Assembly: GCA_051984675.1 (NCBI GenBank)
Contig: JBPYFK010000139.1
Span: 1-64,000, forward strand
Origin: JBPYFK01 sp051984675
GTDB lineage: Bacteria; Actinomycetota; Actinomycetes; Mycobacteriales; Pseudonocardiaceae
Reading direction: 5' to 3'
Length of the DNA stretch: 64,000 nt
Below, in pieces: positions 49,557 through 58,863 of the stretch (position 1 is the stretch's first letter; every line of letters begins with the position of its first letter). The position numbers were made by a program, and so were the translations under genes. The notes under the pieces are model-generated. The model was not told where the DNA came from. It saw only the letters and a program-made list of their open reading frames with translations, and ran no database searches.

Positions 49557-50314
49557 CCGGTCATCACCGCTTCCACCAGCTCAAGACCCACCTCGCGGCC
49601 GGAGTCGACGGCCTGTCGAGTGCGCCGGCCGGGCTTGGTCAGCCCGGCGTCGGTGAACCAGTCGTCGGTGGCTTCGGGGTGCGGGCCGACCACGCCGACC
49701 CTCCCCTTGCCGAATCCGGCCACCACAGCCGCGATCGTGCCGTTGGGGTAGGTGGCGAGAACGGTCGCGTCGGCACCGGAACGCAGCCAGAAGTACGGGC
49801 CGTCCTGGAAGAACAGCGTCCGCTGCCGGCCTCGCCACGAGACGCGAACCAGCGCGTTGTCGTCAGAGTCGACGGTCGCTCGCGACGACGCGATGTACTG
49901 GTCGGTGTCGCCGGGCAGCAGCCCGAAACCCGGCGTGGCGCCGGCGAGGTATCCGCCAAGACAGAAACCGAGGTACCGGCCTCCCGAGCGCACGAACCCG
50001 CGGATCTCGGAACGGTGCTGGCGCAGCTTGCGGTAGCCGTGGGACAGCGTTCCGCCCCCTGGCTGCGCGTACACGTCCGCCGTGGACAGGGTTTTCGCGG
50101 ACACCGGCAGCTCCTCATCCGGTCCGACATACCGCACGTCGAAGCCGTGTGCGCTGGCGCCGAGCAACTCGGCCACCGCTTCCGGGCACCCGGGCAGCGA
50201 GGCCGGGCCGCGATAGACCAGCGCCACCGGCGCCCGGTTCGGTCTGCGGTTGGTGCCCATACGACTGGTGCCCATATGACTGGTGCCCAGCGGCAGCCAC
50301 GCAGGGAATCTCAT
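49553..50314 (-). CDS. BPL_N-domain (amidotransferase-like) protein
   Basis: 253 aa. Domain core matches its downstream paralogue: VALVYRGPASLPGCPEAVAE, DVYAQPGGGTLSHG, and nucleophile elbow YLGFCLGGYLAG with Cys118, then FQDGPYFWLR and GFGKGRVGVVGPHPEATDDW. The N-terminus lacks a Tat motif and has an odd MGTS/HMGTSRMGTN repeat (15-bp DNA repeat near 50257-50290), so it is probably cytoplasmic or has a different topology. ATG 50314 overlaps the NRPS stop (ATGA at 50311-50314), with gagg upstream. Confidence 0.87.
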   Translation of the reverse strand: MRFPAWLPLGTSHMGTSRMGTNRRPNRAPVALVYRGPASLPGCPEAVAELLGASAHGFDVRYVGPDEELPVSAKTLSTADVYAQPGGGTLSHGYRKLRQHRSEIRGFVRSGGRYLGFCLGGYLAGATPGFGLLPGDTDQYIASSRATVDSDDNALVRVSWRGRQRTLFFQDGPYFWLRSGADATVLATYPNGTIAAVVAGFGKGRVGVVGPHPEATDDWFTDAGLTKPGRRTRQAVDSGREVGLELVEAVMTG

Positions 50315-53300
50315 GACGACCTCGCGGAGGAAGTGGGCTTCAGCCGGATGGCCGGCTGGGTGGCGGCGTTGAGCCCGTAATACCGCTCGAAATCGGTGGC
50401 GTCGCAGGCGCGGTACGGAGTGTTCGGTAGCGCATCGTCCTGGTCGTCGGGGTACGGACCGCGAGCGGGTACCGGGCGGTTCTCCGGGATCGAGTGGTGC
50501 ACCGGTCGGAGTATCTTGACGGTGGGCAGCTCGGCCCGGTCGTCCTCGGTGAACACCCTGACAGAGTCCACTGTGTACTCTTCGGGATCGGCCGGCGCCG
50601 TGAGCTCCTGCGGATCGGCGGGCTCGGCGCCCGGTTTCTGAGTCGACATGTCCTGATTCGTCACGCGCTGTGTCGTCACACCCTGAGCCGGGATGCCGCG
50701 CCACCGGGTTCCGGCGGTCAGATGTTCGCCCTTCATCAGCAGCGACAGCGAGCCCAGCTCGACACCGTCCCCCACCACGGAGTCGTACAGCACGATCGAC
50801 CGCGTACCGATCGTCGCGCCCGGACCCACCGTGACCGTCGACATCTTCATCACCCGGTCCTCGAAAAGGTGGGTCTGCAGCGACACCTCCATGCCAATGG
50901 TGGCGTCGTCGCCGATGTCGACCAGGTCGAACTCGGTGAGGTAGGTCGTCCCGATCCAGGTGCGCCGGCCGATGCGGGCACCGAACCAGCGCAGCACCAC
51001 CGGCAGGAACGGCGTTCCGACGAGCATTCCGACCCCGGACGGGATCGCGGCGGTCTCGTACAGGCCGGTGACGAACTCGGTGCGCCGCACGAACCGGCTC
51101 CACAGCGGTTCCACCCTCGGCTGGTAGGTGCCGATGACGTTGCGTTTGACCGCCGCGCAGTACGCCACCACCGCCCACGCGATCCCGATCGCGACCAGCG
51201 GCGAGACCAGCGCGGGCACCGGAAGGTCCCGGCCGTTGGCGAGCACCGACAGCGCCAGCAGGTAGAGGTAGAAGCTCGCGCCCAGCACCGTGGCGGGCAG
51301 GGTCGCCCGGAAGAACTCGATGGCCAGCCGGTGAGCGACCGCCGAGCGCGGCGGCCGGAACGTCTCCCGCTCGGAGAACGAGCCGCTGTCCTGGCGCAGC
51401 GGCAGGTTCATCGCCGGCGAGCCGAGCCAGGACGTCCCCTCCGGGACGCCGTCTTCGGGAGGCACCGTGCTCACCCCGACGAGGGACGCCGCACCCATTT
51501 CCGTGCCTGCCGGCACCACGGATGCGTTACCCACGAACGCGCGACTGCCGACGTCGGTCGGCAGGAACGCCAACCGGCCGTTGGCGAACGTGGCCGCGCC
51601 GACGCTGGCCATGTCCGCGACGAAGCTGCCCTCGCCGAGCGTGAGGAGGTCCGGGTCGAGGTGCGCGGCCGTCGAGACCTCCGAGCCCCTGCCGACGCGG
51701 GCGCCGAGCAGTCGCAGCCACGGCACGGTGTACAGCGTCGCGTACAGCGAGTTGGTGAACATCAGGCTGAACTCCAGCAGCTTGTCCACCACCCACTTGC
51801 GCACGCCCAGGGCCGAACGCGCCGGGTGGATGCCGACCGGGACGGTCGGCAGCACCAGCCGCTTGCCAGTGGCCACCACCGCGCACACGGTGAGTACGAA
51901 CACCGGGCCGGCCGGCAGTGTCGCGGCGAAGCCGGCGAGCAGGCCCCAGTTGAGCAGTGCCCACCACACCAGTCCCACGCTGGGCAGGATCATCGCGATC
52001 ACCGCGACCTCCAGGCACACCAGGCCGACCAGGGCGGCGGCGATGTGCCACACCCGCCAGCCACGCGGGCACTCGTCCGCGCCGAGCATGCTTTCCACGG
52101 CAGGCGTGAGCTGCTCGGTGGGGCTCGGCGGCGACCCGGACCAGCGCTGGCCGGACGGCACCGACTCGTGCGGGCCGAGGACCGACTGCTCCCCGAGCGC
52201 CCCGCCGGGCTCGACCGACGCCCCCGGTTCGAGGACGGCGTTCGCGCCGACGAACGCGCCCTCGCCGACCGTGATCGGCGCGACGGTCACCCAGCCATCC
52301 GCCACCTGCCACGGGCGCAGCGAGACGCCGTACCCGATGGAGGAGTCAGCGCCGATGTCGAGCATGTTCGGCAAGCTGATGGAGGATGTCGCGACCATCG
52401 TTCGGCGACCCACGCCTGCGCCGAGCATCTTCAGGTAGATCCCCATCAGCGGGGAACCGCTGACCGCGGACAACGGGCTGATGGCCAGCAGCATGTTCTG
52501 CGTCCACAGCCGCAGGTAGGTCACGCCCCACAGCCGATAGCGGCCCGGCCGGATGCCGGCGGACAGCGGGCGCACCAGCACCGCTGGCACCAGCCAGCGC
52601 ACGCCGAGGTAGCTCACGAGGATCGCGACCAGCAGCTGAGCGAGAACCGCGACCGAGACCTCACCGTCGTTCCAAGTGTATACATAGGACACTGGAAGCG
52701 TGATCAGCAGGAGCAGCAGGTAGATCACGGCCGCCTGCACGGCTCCGGCCGCGGCGATCCGGCGGCCACGATGGCGCAGCGGCGCCGGGCGGGGCGGGGC
52801 CGTCAGGCCGCCAGCCGCCGCCGACGTGCCGAGGTGCGCGGCCATGCCTCGCACAGTCGGGTGGGCATAGAGGTCGCGGACGGCGGGGCTGCCGACCTCG
52901 CGAGCGCGGAGCAGGGAGACGACCTTCGCGGCCATCAGCGAGTGTCCGCCCAGGTCGTTGAAGAAATGCGCCGCAACCGACAGGGACTCCGGGTCCATGC
53001 CGAACGTTTCGGCCCACGCCGCCCGGACCTGCTCCTCCAGCTCGCCCTCGGCCGCGACGACCGGACCGCCGCCGACCAGCCGGCGGCCGGTCGGTTCGGG
53101 CAGGCGGGTGCGGTCGACCTTGCCGCTGGGCATGGTCGGCAGCCCGCAGACGACGTCGATGAACGACGGCACCATGTACCCGGGTAACCGGCTCTGCAAG
53201 TGCTGGTGCAGCCGCCGTACAAGCTCTTGACCACCGGTCCCGGCCTCGCTGCCGGCACCAGCACTGTCCACGGTGTCCTCGGAGCGCACGAGGTAGGCGG

Positions 53301-54681
53301 CCAGCTCGTGGGGCGCGTCGGGGTTGCCGGGTACCGGCGCGAGCGCGGCGACCGCCTCGGCGACCCCGTCCACCTCCAGAAGGATGTTGTCGATCTCCCC
53401 GAGATCCACGCGGTGGCCGCGAATCTTCACCTCGGCGTCGGCACGGCCCTTGTACTCGATGTCGCCGTCCTCGGTCATCCGCCCGAGGTCACCGGTGCGG
53501 TAGAGCCGGCTGCCCGGTGGGGCCAGCGGGTGCTCGATGAACCGATCCGCGGTCAGCTCGGGCCGCCCGACGTAGCCGAGCGCCACCCCCGGACCGCCGA
53601 TGCAGATCTCGCCGATCTCACCGTCCGGCACGGGCTGGCGGTCCTCGTCCAGCAGCACGACGGAGTACGTCGGCAGCGGTTTCCCGATGGTCACCGGCTG
53701 GCCGGGCAGCAGCTCGCACCAGGTCGCGGTGACGGTGGCTTCGGTCGGGCCGTAGGTGTTGAGCATCCGGCGGCCGGGCCGGCTCCACCGCTCGACCAGC
53801 GGTTGCGGGCACGCCTCCCCGCCGACCAGCAGGTTCCTGATGGCCGGCAGGTCGCGCGGCAGTGTCGCCAGCAGCGTCGGCACGCAGTACAGGACGGTGA
53901 CCGAGCGTTCCTCCAGGAAGTCCGCCAGCTCAGCGCCCAGCCGCCGGGAGTCGTTCGGCGCCGCGATGAGGGTCGCCCCGACCGCCCACGTCGGCCAGAT
54001 CTCCTCGATGGAGAAGTCGAAGGAGATGGTCATGCCCTGGTAGACGCGGTCACCCGGCCGCACGTCGTACACCCGGGGGACGACGCTGAGGAAGTTGCAG
54101 ATGCTCGACTGCGCGATCGCCACGCCCTTCGGCCGCCCACTGGACCCTGACGTGTACATCACGTACGCGATCGAGTCGTCCCGGCTCTCGCCGAGTTCCC
54201 TGCCGTCCGGTGTTGGGCGGCTGGTCGACGCCTGCGCCAGCGCGTCAGCGCAGGTGTCGATCTCCAGCACCGGCCGGTCGAGGTCCGCGGGCCGCAGGTC
54301 CGAGGACGTCAGCAGCAGGTCGACGTCGGCATCGTCGGCGATGTAGGCGACCCGGTCCGCGGGGGCGCCGGGGTCGATCGGAACGAACGTCGCCCCGGAC
54401 TTGCCCGCGCCCAGCAGAGCCACGTACGTCTCGACTGACCGCTGGATCAGGATGGCCACCCGCGAACCGTCCCCGACTCCCAGGGAGCGCAGGTGGTGGG
54501 CGAGCTGGTTGGCCCGTTCGTCAAGTTCGCGGTACGTGACGCTGAGCTGCTCACATTCCAATGCGACCGCTGATGGCACCGCGTCACACGTCGTCTCGAA
54601 TACCTGATGCAGTCGCTGCGGCCCGGCTTCAGGTGCACCGGTGTGGGGAAAGATTTCCCCTTGAAGGCGAAGGCCCGCCAA
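50311..54681 (-). CDS. Pls/PosA-family membrane-bound NRPS (A-T-membrane hexapeptide blocks)
   Basis: 1456 aa. Adenylation domain ~25-530: A3 YTSGSSGRPKG (176-186), A4 FDFSIEEIW (221-229), A5 NTYGPTE (308), A7 YRTGDLG (394), A8 KIRGHRVDLGEID (419), A10 PSGKVD with Lys521. Carrier domain with Ser581 in DLGGHSL. No condensation or thioesterase domain: instead three tandem blocks, each membrane helices plus a left-handed beta-helix-like segment (helices ~645-705, 875-945, 1125-1180; hexapeptide segments ~750-835, 995-1085, 1235-1330). This is the architecture of epsilon-poly-lysine synthetase Pls and PosA. By-eye code around D222-F223-E226; the acid at position 226 is compatible with a basic amino-acid substrate. 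TTG start 54681 with gggaag upstream. Confidence 0.92.
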   Translation of the reverse strand: MAGLRLQGEIFPHTGAPEAGPQRLHQVFETTCDAVPSAVALECEQLSVTYRELDERANQLAHHLRSLGVGDGSRVAILIQRSVETYVALLGAGKSGATFVPIDPGAPADRVAYIADDADVDLLLTSSDLRPADLDRPVLEIDTCADALAQASTSRPTPDGRELGESRDDSIAYVMYTSGSSGRPKGVAIAQSSICNFLSVVPRVYDVRPGDRVYQGMTISFDFSIEEIWPTWAVGATLIAAPNDSRRLGAELADFLEERSVTVLYCVPTLLATLPRDLPAIRNLLVGGEACPQPLVERWSRPGRRMLNTYGPTEATVTATWCELLPGQPVTIGKPLPTYSVVLLDEDRQPVPDGEIGEICIGGPGVALGYVGRPELTADRFIEHPLAPPGSRLYRTGDLGRMTEDGDIEYKGRADAEVKIRGHRVDLGEIDNILLEVDGVAEAVAALAPVPGNPDAPHELAAYLVRSEDTVDSAGAGSEAGTGGQELVRRLHQHLQSRLPGYMVPSFIDVVCGLPTMPSGKVDRTRLPEPTGRRLVGGGPVVAAEGELEEQVRAAWAETFGMDPESLSVAAHFFNDLGGHSLMAAKVVSLLRAREVGSPAVRDLYAHPTVRGMAAHLGTSAAAGGLTAPPRPAPLRHRGRRIAAAGAVQAAVIYLLLLLITLPVSYVYTWNDGEVSVAVLAQLLVAILVSYLGVRWLVPAVLVRPLSAGIRPGRYRLWGVTYLRLWTQNMLLAISPLSAVSGSPLMGIYLKMLGAGVGRRTMVATSSISLPNMLDIGADSSIGYGVSLRPWQVADGWVTVAPITVGEGAFVGANAVLEPGASVEPGGALGEQSVLGPHESVPSGQRWSGSPPSPTEQLTPAVESMLGADECPRGWRVWHIAAALVGLVCLEVAVIAMILPSVGLVWWALLNWGLLAGFAATLPAGPVFVLTVCAVVATGKRLVLPTVPVGIHPARSALGVRKWVVDKLLEFSLMFTNSLYATLYTVPWLRLLGARVGRGSEVSTAAHLDPDLLTLGEGSFVADMASVGAATFANGRLAFLPTDVGSRAFVGNASVVPAGTEMGAASLVGVSTVPPEDGVPEGTSWLGSPAMNLPLRQDSGSFSERETFRPPRSAVAHRLAIEFFRATLPATVLGASFYLYLLALSVLANGRDLPVPALVSPLVAIGIAWAVVAYCAAVKRNVIGTYQPRVEPLWSRFVRRTEFVTGLYETAAIPSGVGMLVGTPFLPVVLRWFGARIGRRTWIGTTYLTEFDLVDIGDDATIGMEVSLQTHLFEDRVMKMSTVTVGPGATIGTRSIVLYDSVVGDGVELGSLSLLMKGEHLTAGTRWRGIPAQGVTTQRVTNQDMSTQKPGAEPADPQELTAPADPEEYTVDSVRVFTEDDRAELPTVKILRPVHHSIPENRPVPARGPYPDDQDDALPNTPYRACDATDFERYYGLNAATQPAIRLKPTSSARSS

Positions 54682-55256
54682 TGTCGTCGCTTCCCTCTGC
54701 GTTTCCTACCGGAGTTGATGTACTCGAACGAACTACGTGTCGTTCACTCGATCGAGTCCGTTAGCAATACATGGATACCAAACGCAGCGGCGATATCCCA
54801 CCCGGCATCACCCCGGGACAGTTCCTCATCGGCCGGATGACCTGCGGTTTCTTTGCCACTGAAGGTTTACTGAAATTTAGCCGTTATGCACCCAGGACAC
54901 CCAGGTCAGCGACCCACAGCGAGATCAACTGTTGCCGCAGTACATCCAAACTAATCCGAAATGTCGGCTTTTTCTTGCGACGAAAGTCGGAGATTTCGTG
55001 GCGACCTTCGTCGACCCATACGAAGGACCATCCAGCCACCAGAACTCGATATGTGGGAACCACCAACCGCGTCACAAAGACGTCTCAAGAATGTCGCCCG
55101 TTCCCGCGCGAGGAGACTCGGAGGCTGCCACCCGGCGCCCTTCCCGGGAAGCTCGGTCACGCCGGGACACTGTTCTCGCGGATGCCGATTCGGCATACTT
55201 GGACGTGAAAAGCGCAGTTGGGCCGCACAAGATCGTCCAACGTTCGGGGGCCCGTT
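54682..55256. other. 575-bp divergent intergenic region, NRPS promoter region
   Basis: Between the NRPS operon (-) and a small gene (+). Less GC-rich than neighbours, notably around 54845-54900 and 54950-55000. Several open frames of 63-145 codons lack motifs or ribosome binding sites and are not called. Length and composition suggest regulatory DNA for the NRPS operon; no specific operator was recognised. Confidence 0.5.
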
Positions 55257-55619
55257 GTGAACGTGTTGGGATTGTGGCTACAGACCGCCGAGGTCGGATG
55301 GGTCCGGGCCGACCAGATCATCCGGGTGGCTCCCGGGAACCTCCGCCCCGGTCACTCCGGTGAGCCCGAAGGCGAACCGGAGTGCTACGCGGTGTTCGCG
55401 TCGGTCGCCGTACCCCAGGTGTCCGCGGACGGTTCGGTGCGAGCGCAGAGCTACCGGGTCGCCTCCTTTCCCACCGAGGAGGCCGCGGCCAAGGCAGCGT
55501 TCTCGCTGGTGCACTGCCTGGCCACGCACTCCGGGACGGCGGGCCTGGTGCGGCTGATGCAGGAGCGGGCCGAGGTCACACCGTTCGGCGAGTTGCGCTT
55601 GGCGCAACCACCGATCTAG
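55257..55619 (+). CDS. Hypothetical 120-aa protein
   Basis: Begins VNVLGLWLQTAEVGWVRADQ and continues IIRVAPGNL; contains YRVASFPTEEAAAKAAFSLV and ends ELRLAQPPI. Looks like a small alpha/beta protein without membrane segments. The GTG at 55257 follows ggggg by 6 nt; the frame opens upstream at 55218. Divergent from the NRPS operon. No family recognised; strong codon bias supports it being real. Confidence 0.65.
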   Translation: MNVLGLWLQTAEVGWVRADQIIRVAPGNLRPGHSGEPEGEPECYAVFASVAVPQVSADGSVRAQSYRVASFPTEEAAAKAAFSLVHCLATHSGTAGLVRLMQERAEVTPFGELRLAQPPI

Positions 55620-55641
55620 CGGGCTTCATTCGTTCGTGTTA

Positions 55642-55666
55642 CTCGTCGTGCGGCAGCCACGACGAG
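55642..55666 (+). terminator. Perfect 9-bp hairpin after the 120-aa gene
   Basis: ctcgtcgtg (55642-55650) and cacgacgag (55658-55666) with a 7-nt loop, 22 bp after the stop. Followed by ttgacc; no T tract. Confidence 0.5.
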
Positions 55667-55973
55667 TTGACCAATGTGGACTCCTCGATGGCGACGCCGG
55701 AAGCCCCTTGGCATCCCCACCACAGAACCCGCTAAGTAGTCCACAATGGATGGTGTGCCAGCGCGTTCCCGACCTTTGACGTGGCGCTGATTCCAGGCAT
55801 GAGCGCGAGACGCTCCAGGCGGGTGCGAACAAGCCTTGGCGAATTGCCCGGCCAGCTAACTGCCCGATTACGCTCTGGCCCCATAACTTGACTCGCCAGT
55901 AACGCCGGTGTTCAACTTTGTCGCACAGATCACTAGATCAAGTGAATTGTCGACGCAAAGTGAGGACCTGGTG
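55667..55973. other. 307-bp intergenic region upstream of the S53 peptidase
   Basis: No gene recognised. The right half is comparatively AT-rich (e.g. 55880-55960, including acttgactcgccagt and cactagatcaagtgaattg), as expected for a promoter. TTGACT near 55887 is a possible -35. Confidence 0.4.
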
Positions 55974-57674
55974 ATGGTGCGGAGTCGGGGGCGGACAGGA
56001 CGTCGAGGGCGCGCGGCGCTCGCAGCCGGTGTCGCGGCGTTGACGCTGGCCGGCGGGGCGGTGACGGCCGGGTCGGCATCCGCGGACGCAACCGCGTGGG
56101 TACCGACAGCAACGCGGGCGCTGAAGCTTTCCCACGCGGTTCCGCTGGGCTCAGCGCCGGACACCAGCCCGTTACGGATCACGGTGGGCCTGGCGATCCC
56201 GAACCGGTCCGCGCTCGACGCGCTGATCCGAGCGCAGCAAACACCGGGCAACCCCGAATATCACCACTACCTGACGCCTGACCAGTTCACCGCACGGTTC
56301 GCGCCCTCCCCCGAGTCGGCCGCACAGGTCGCGCAGTACCTGACAAGTGCGGGCTTCACCGGTGTGGCAGTGGCACCGAACCGGCTACAGGTCACGGCCC
56401 AGGGCACGGCCGGGCAGGCGCAGCAGGCTTTCCACACCCGCATCGACCGCTTCCAGCAGTCCGGCCGCACCGTCCTCGCGAACACCGCGCCCGCGCTGGT
56501 GCCCTCCGCCCTCGGCCGGACGGTGAGCGGGGTCCTCGGTCTGTCCACTTTGGGCGCTCACACCGAGTCGCAACCCGGACTGCCGAAGACGAGCGGGTAT
56601 TTCCCGAAGGACTTCCAGTCCGTCTACAACGCCGGCGGCACGCCCACCGGATCGGGAACGTCGATCGCGATCATCGCGCAGGGCAACCTGGCCCCCACCA
56701 TCACTGACCTGCGGGCCGCCGAGGCGCAACAGAACCTCCCGCAGGTACCGGTGAACGTGATCCCCACGGGCCCGCCCAACCCCGACACCTCCGGGCAGAT
56801 CGAGTGGGATCTGGACAGCCAGACGTCGACCGGCATGGCGCAGTCCGTACGGCAACTGTCCTTCTACGACGCCACCACGCTGTCGGACTCCGACCTCGCC
56901 CGGGCGTTCAACGCGTTCGCCGCACGCAACACCGAAAAGGCCGCATCAGCCTCGCTGGGCGAATGCGACCTGCAGGCGTACCTCAACGGCGCGCAGGTGA
57001 TCGACGACGCGGCGTTCGCGGAAGCCGCCGCGCAGGGCCAGAGCTTCTTCGCCTCGTCCGGGGACACCGGCGCCTCCTGCGCGATCCTGGACACCAACGG
57101 CGTCCCGGATTCCGGGCCGGTGAACACCAACTACCCCGCGTCCTCGCCGTATGTCACCGGCGTCGGCGGGACGACGCTGGTCACGGACGACGCCAACCGC
57201 TACCAGAACGAGATCGCCTGGAACGCCGGAGGCGGCGGCATCAGCCCCGACGAGGCCCCGGGCTTCTGGCAGGCCAACGCCAACCCAATCCCCGCGATGA
57301 ACAACAGCAGCGCCATCAACGCCGGCCGCGGTGTGCCCGACATCGCCTTCGACGCCGACCCCACCACCGGCGCCCTGATCTACAACGGCCCCAAGGCCCA
57401 GCCCGTGGGCGGGACGAGCCTCTCCTCCCCGCTGGCGCTCGGCGCGTGGGCGCGGCTGGAATCGGCGCACGGCAACGGCATCGGATTCGCCTCCGCCGCC
57501 CTCTACGGGCTGTACAACCGGGCCAACCCGGCGCCGACCAGCCGCAACGCCACCCCCGGGTTCCACGACGTCACGCTGGGCACCAACGGCCTTTTCGTCG
57601 CCACGCCCGGCTGGGACTTCACGACGGGAATCGGGAGCTTCGACCTCGCCAACCTCAACCAGCAACTCCACTGA
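55974..57674 (+). CDS. Secreted S53 (sedolisin) serine-carboxyl peptidase
   Basis: 566 aa. Signal peptide 1-37 (basic start, ALAAGVAALTLAGGAVTAG, cleavage after ASA). An activation domain follows (~45-195; PDQFTARFAPSPESAAQVAQ, YLTSAGFTGV). The catalytic domain has Glu277 and Asp281 (GQIEWDLDS), oxyanion Asp364 (SSGDTG) and Ser482 (GGTSLSSP), with a calcium-site-like DVTLGTNG near the C-terminus. Usually an acid-active extracellular endopeptidase or tripeptidyl peptidase. ATG 55974 with gagg upstream. It lies between two Pls/PosA-type NRPS genes; a role in processing or degrading their product is speculative. Confidence 0.94.
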   Translation: MVRSRGRTGRRGRAALAAGVAALTLAGGAVTAGSASADATAWVPTATRALKLSHAVPLGSAPDTSPLRITVGLAIPNRSALDALIRAQQTPGNPEYHHYLTPDQFTARFAPSPESAAQVAQYLTSAGFTGVAVAPNRLQVTAQGTAGQAQQAFHTRIDRFQQSGRTVLANTAPALVPSALGRTVSGVLGLSTLGAHTESQPGLPKTSGYFPKDFQSVYNAGGTPTGSGTSIAIIAQGNLAPTITDLRAAEAQQNLPQVPVNVIPTGPPNPDTSGQIEWDLDSQTSTGMAQSVRQLSFYDATTLSDSDLARAFNAFAARNTEKAASASLGECDLQAYLNGAQVIDDAAFAEAAAQGQSFFASSGDTGASCAILDTNGVPDSGPVNTNYPASSPYVTGVGGTTLVTDDANRYQNEIAWNAGGGGISPDEAPGFWQANANPIPAMNNSSAINAGRGVPDIAFDADPTTGALIYNGPKAQPVGGTSLSSPLALGAWARLESAHGNGIGFASAALYGLYNRANPAPTSRNATPGFHDVTLGTNGLFVATPGWDFTTGIGSFDLANLNQQLH

Positions 57675-57687
57675 GCCGCTGAGAACC

Positions 57688-57730
57688 ACGATGGCCGCGC
57701 TGCTGGCAGGACCGGCAGCGCGGCCATCGT
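57688..57730 (+). terminator. Perfect 16-bp hairpin terminator of the S53 gene
   Basis: acgatggccgcgctgc (57688-57703) pairs with gcagcgcggccatcgt (57715-57730) around an 11-nt loop, 13 bp after the peptidase stop. Strong terminator candidate without a T tract. Confidence 0.75.
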
Positions 57731-57810
57731 CGTGAGAGGGTCGGTGCCGGTTACACCGCCCGGCTTGGCAGAGAATGAACCGCGAAGTCGCGGACCGCGA
57801 GGAGTGCGTC

Positions 57811-58371
57811 ATGTGGGAGTCCGCCGGACCACGCCGCTGGCGCGCTATCGCCCTGGATCTCGCGGCCGCCACCGCCGCGCTTGTCTTGGCCACCGCCGTC
57901 TATTTCGTGACCCCCGTATACCGGGACCGGGTGGGGTGGGCCTGGGGCTTCGCGGCGGAGTTCGTGATCGGCCTGGTCGCCGTTTCCGCGCTGGTCATTC
58001 ACGCCGTGCGCCGGTACCGGCGCGGGGTCGCCCGAAACCGCGCCGCACTCGTGGGGCTGGCGGTCTCGCTCTACCTTGCCGTCCTGCTTTTCGCGGCCGT
58101 CTACTTCGGACTTCGTTCCCATCTGCCGACCGAAATAGCTGGGCTGCGGACCAAACTGGACGCGCTCTATTTCTCGCTGTCCATCACCACCACGGTCGGG
58201 TTCGGCGACATTCACGCGCAGGGGCAGATCGGACGTGCCCTTGTCTGCGTGCAACTGGCATTCAACGTCGGTTTTCTCGGAGTCGCCATCACGACCCTGA
58301 GATCATCTCCGAGTACACGGACGCCTCCGCACCGAGAGAATCCCACTGATCCCGGTTCTCCCGAGATCTGA
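57811..58371 (+). CDS. Two-TM-type potassium channel family protein
   Basis: 186 aa. Four hydrophobic segments (LDLAAATAALVLATAVYFVT; FAAEFVIGLVAVSALVIHAV; AALVGLAVSLYLAVLLFAAV; VCVQLAFNVGFLGVAITTL), the last two framing the pore loop with SITTTVGFGDIHA, a K+ selectivity filter of the T-V-G-F-G-D type. ATG 57811 has gaggag 7-8 nt upstream; the frame opens at 57775. There is no RCK domain; the C-terminus after ITTLRSS is short and Pro-rich and may be a late frame alteration. Confidence 0.85.
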   Translation: MWESAGPRRWRAIALDLAAATAALVLATAVYFVTPVYRDRVGWAWGFAAEFVIGLVAVSALVIHAVRRYRRGVARNRAALVGLAVSLYLAVLLFAAVYFGLRSHLPTEIAGLRTKLDALYFSLSITTTVGFGDIHAQGQIGRALVCVQLAFNVGFLGVAITTLRSSPSTRTPPHRENPTDPGSPEI

Positions 58372-58570
58372 TACTCGTTCAAGTACCCCAAGAAGGCGTT
58401 CTGACTGCTCTCTTCGTCGGAGCATCCAGATAGACCTTTCGGATCAGCCTGACGCCAAATGGTGCGCCTTTCACCAAAGTGGAAACACCGTCACGCGGTC
58501 TTTGTGAGACTACGGCACGTCAGAAGTGCATCGCGATGAACCCCGTTACGCGAGAAAGGCAGTCCGTACC

Positions 58571-58771
58571 GTGACCTTGACCTGGGGGAAGAAATCCGCG
58601 GTCCTCGGTGCGTCGGCGATGGCAGTAGTGGCAATCGCGCTGTCGCAGACCGCTTGCGCTCCCTTTAGTCAGATCAGTAGTGCCCCACCTCCCGCCACGA
58701 ACACCGGTTCGCCGGCCTGCTCCGTTCCCGCGTTCACCGCCACGTCCGTGGTCCGTGACTACATAACGTAA
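58571..58771 (+). CDS. Small putative exported protein
   Basis: 66 aa. VTLTWGKKSAVLGASAMAVV followed by AIALSQTACAPFSQ looks like a basic n-region, a hydrophobic core and a cysteine, resembling a lipoprotein signal, although Gln at -3 is not ideal for a lipobox. The rest is Pro/Ser/Thr-rich and ends VVRDYIT. GTG 58571 with gaaagg ~11 nt upstream. No family recognised; coding status moderate. Confidence 0.42.
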   Translation: MTLTWGKKSAVLGASAMAVVAIALSQTACAPFSQISSAPPPATNTGSPACSVPAFTATSVVRDYIT

Positions 58772-58863
58772 TGCCACCACCGGGTCGCCGGAACCCGGCA
58801 CACCTCCCATCATGTGCACCGTAGACATCCGACGGGGCAGACCGGAGCGTAGGGAGGCTGGTT

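Noticed and set aside
49553..51178. N-terminal extension of the BPL_N gene to 541 codons
   Set aside because: The extension is an out-of-frame reading of the NRPS; the ATG at 50314 with an ATGA overlap and ribosome binding site is the better start.
50494..53187. 897-codon open frame on the plus strand
   Set aside because: Fully antisense to the Pls/PosA NRPS; Arg/His/Gln/Gly-rich with no motif, a product of GC codon bias.
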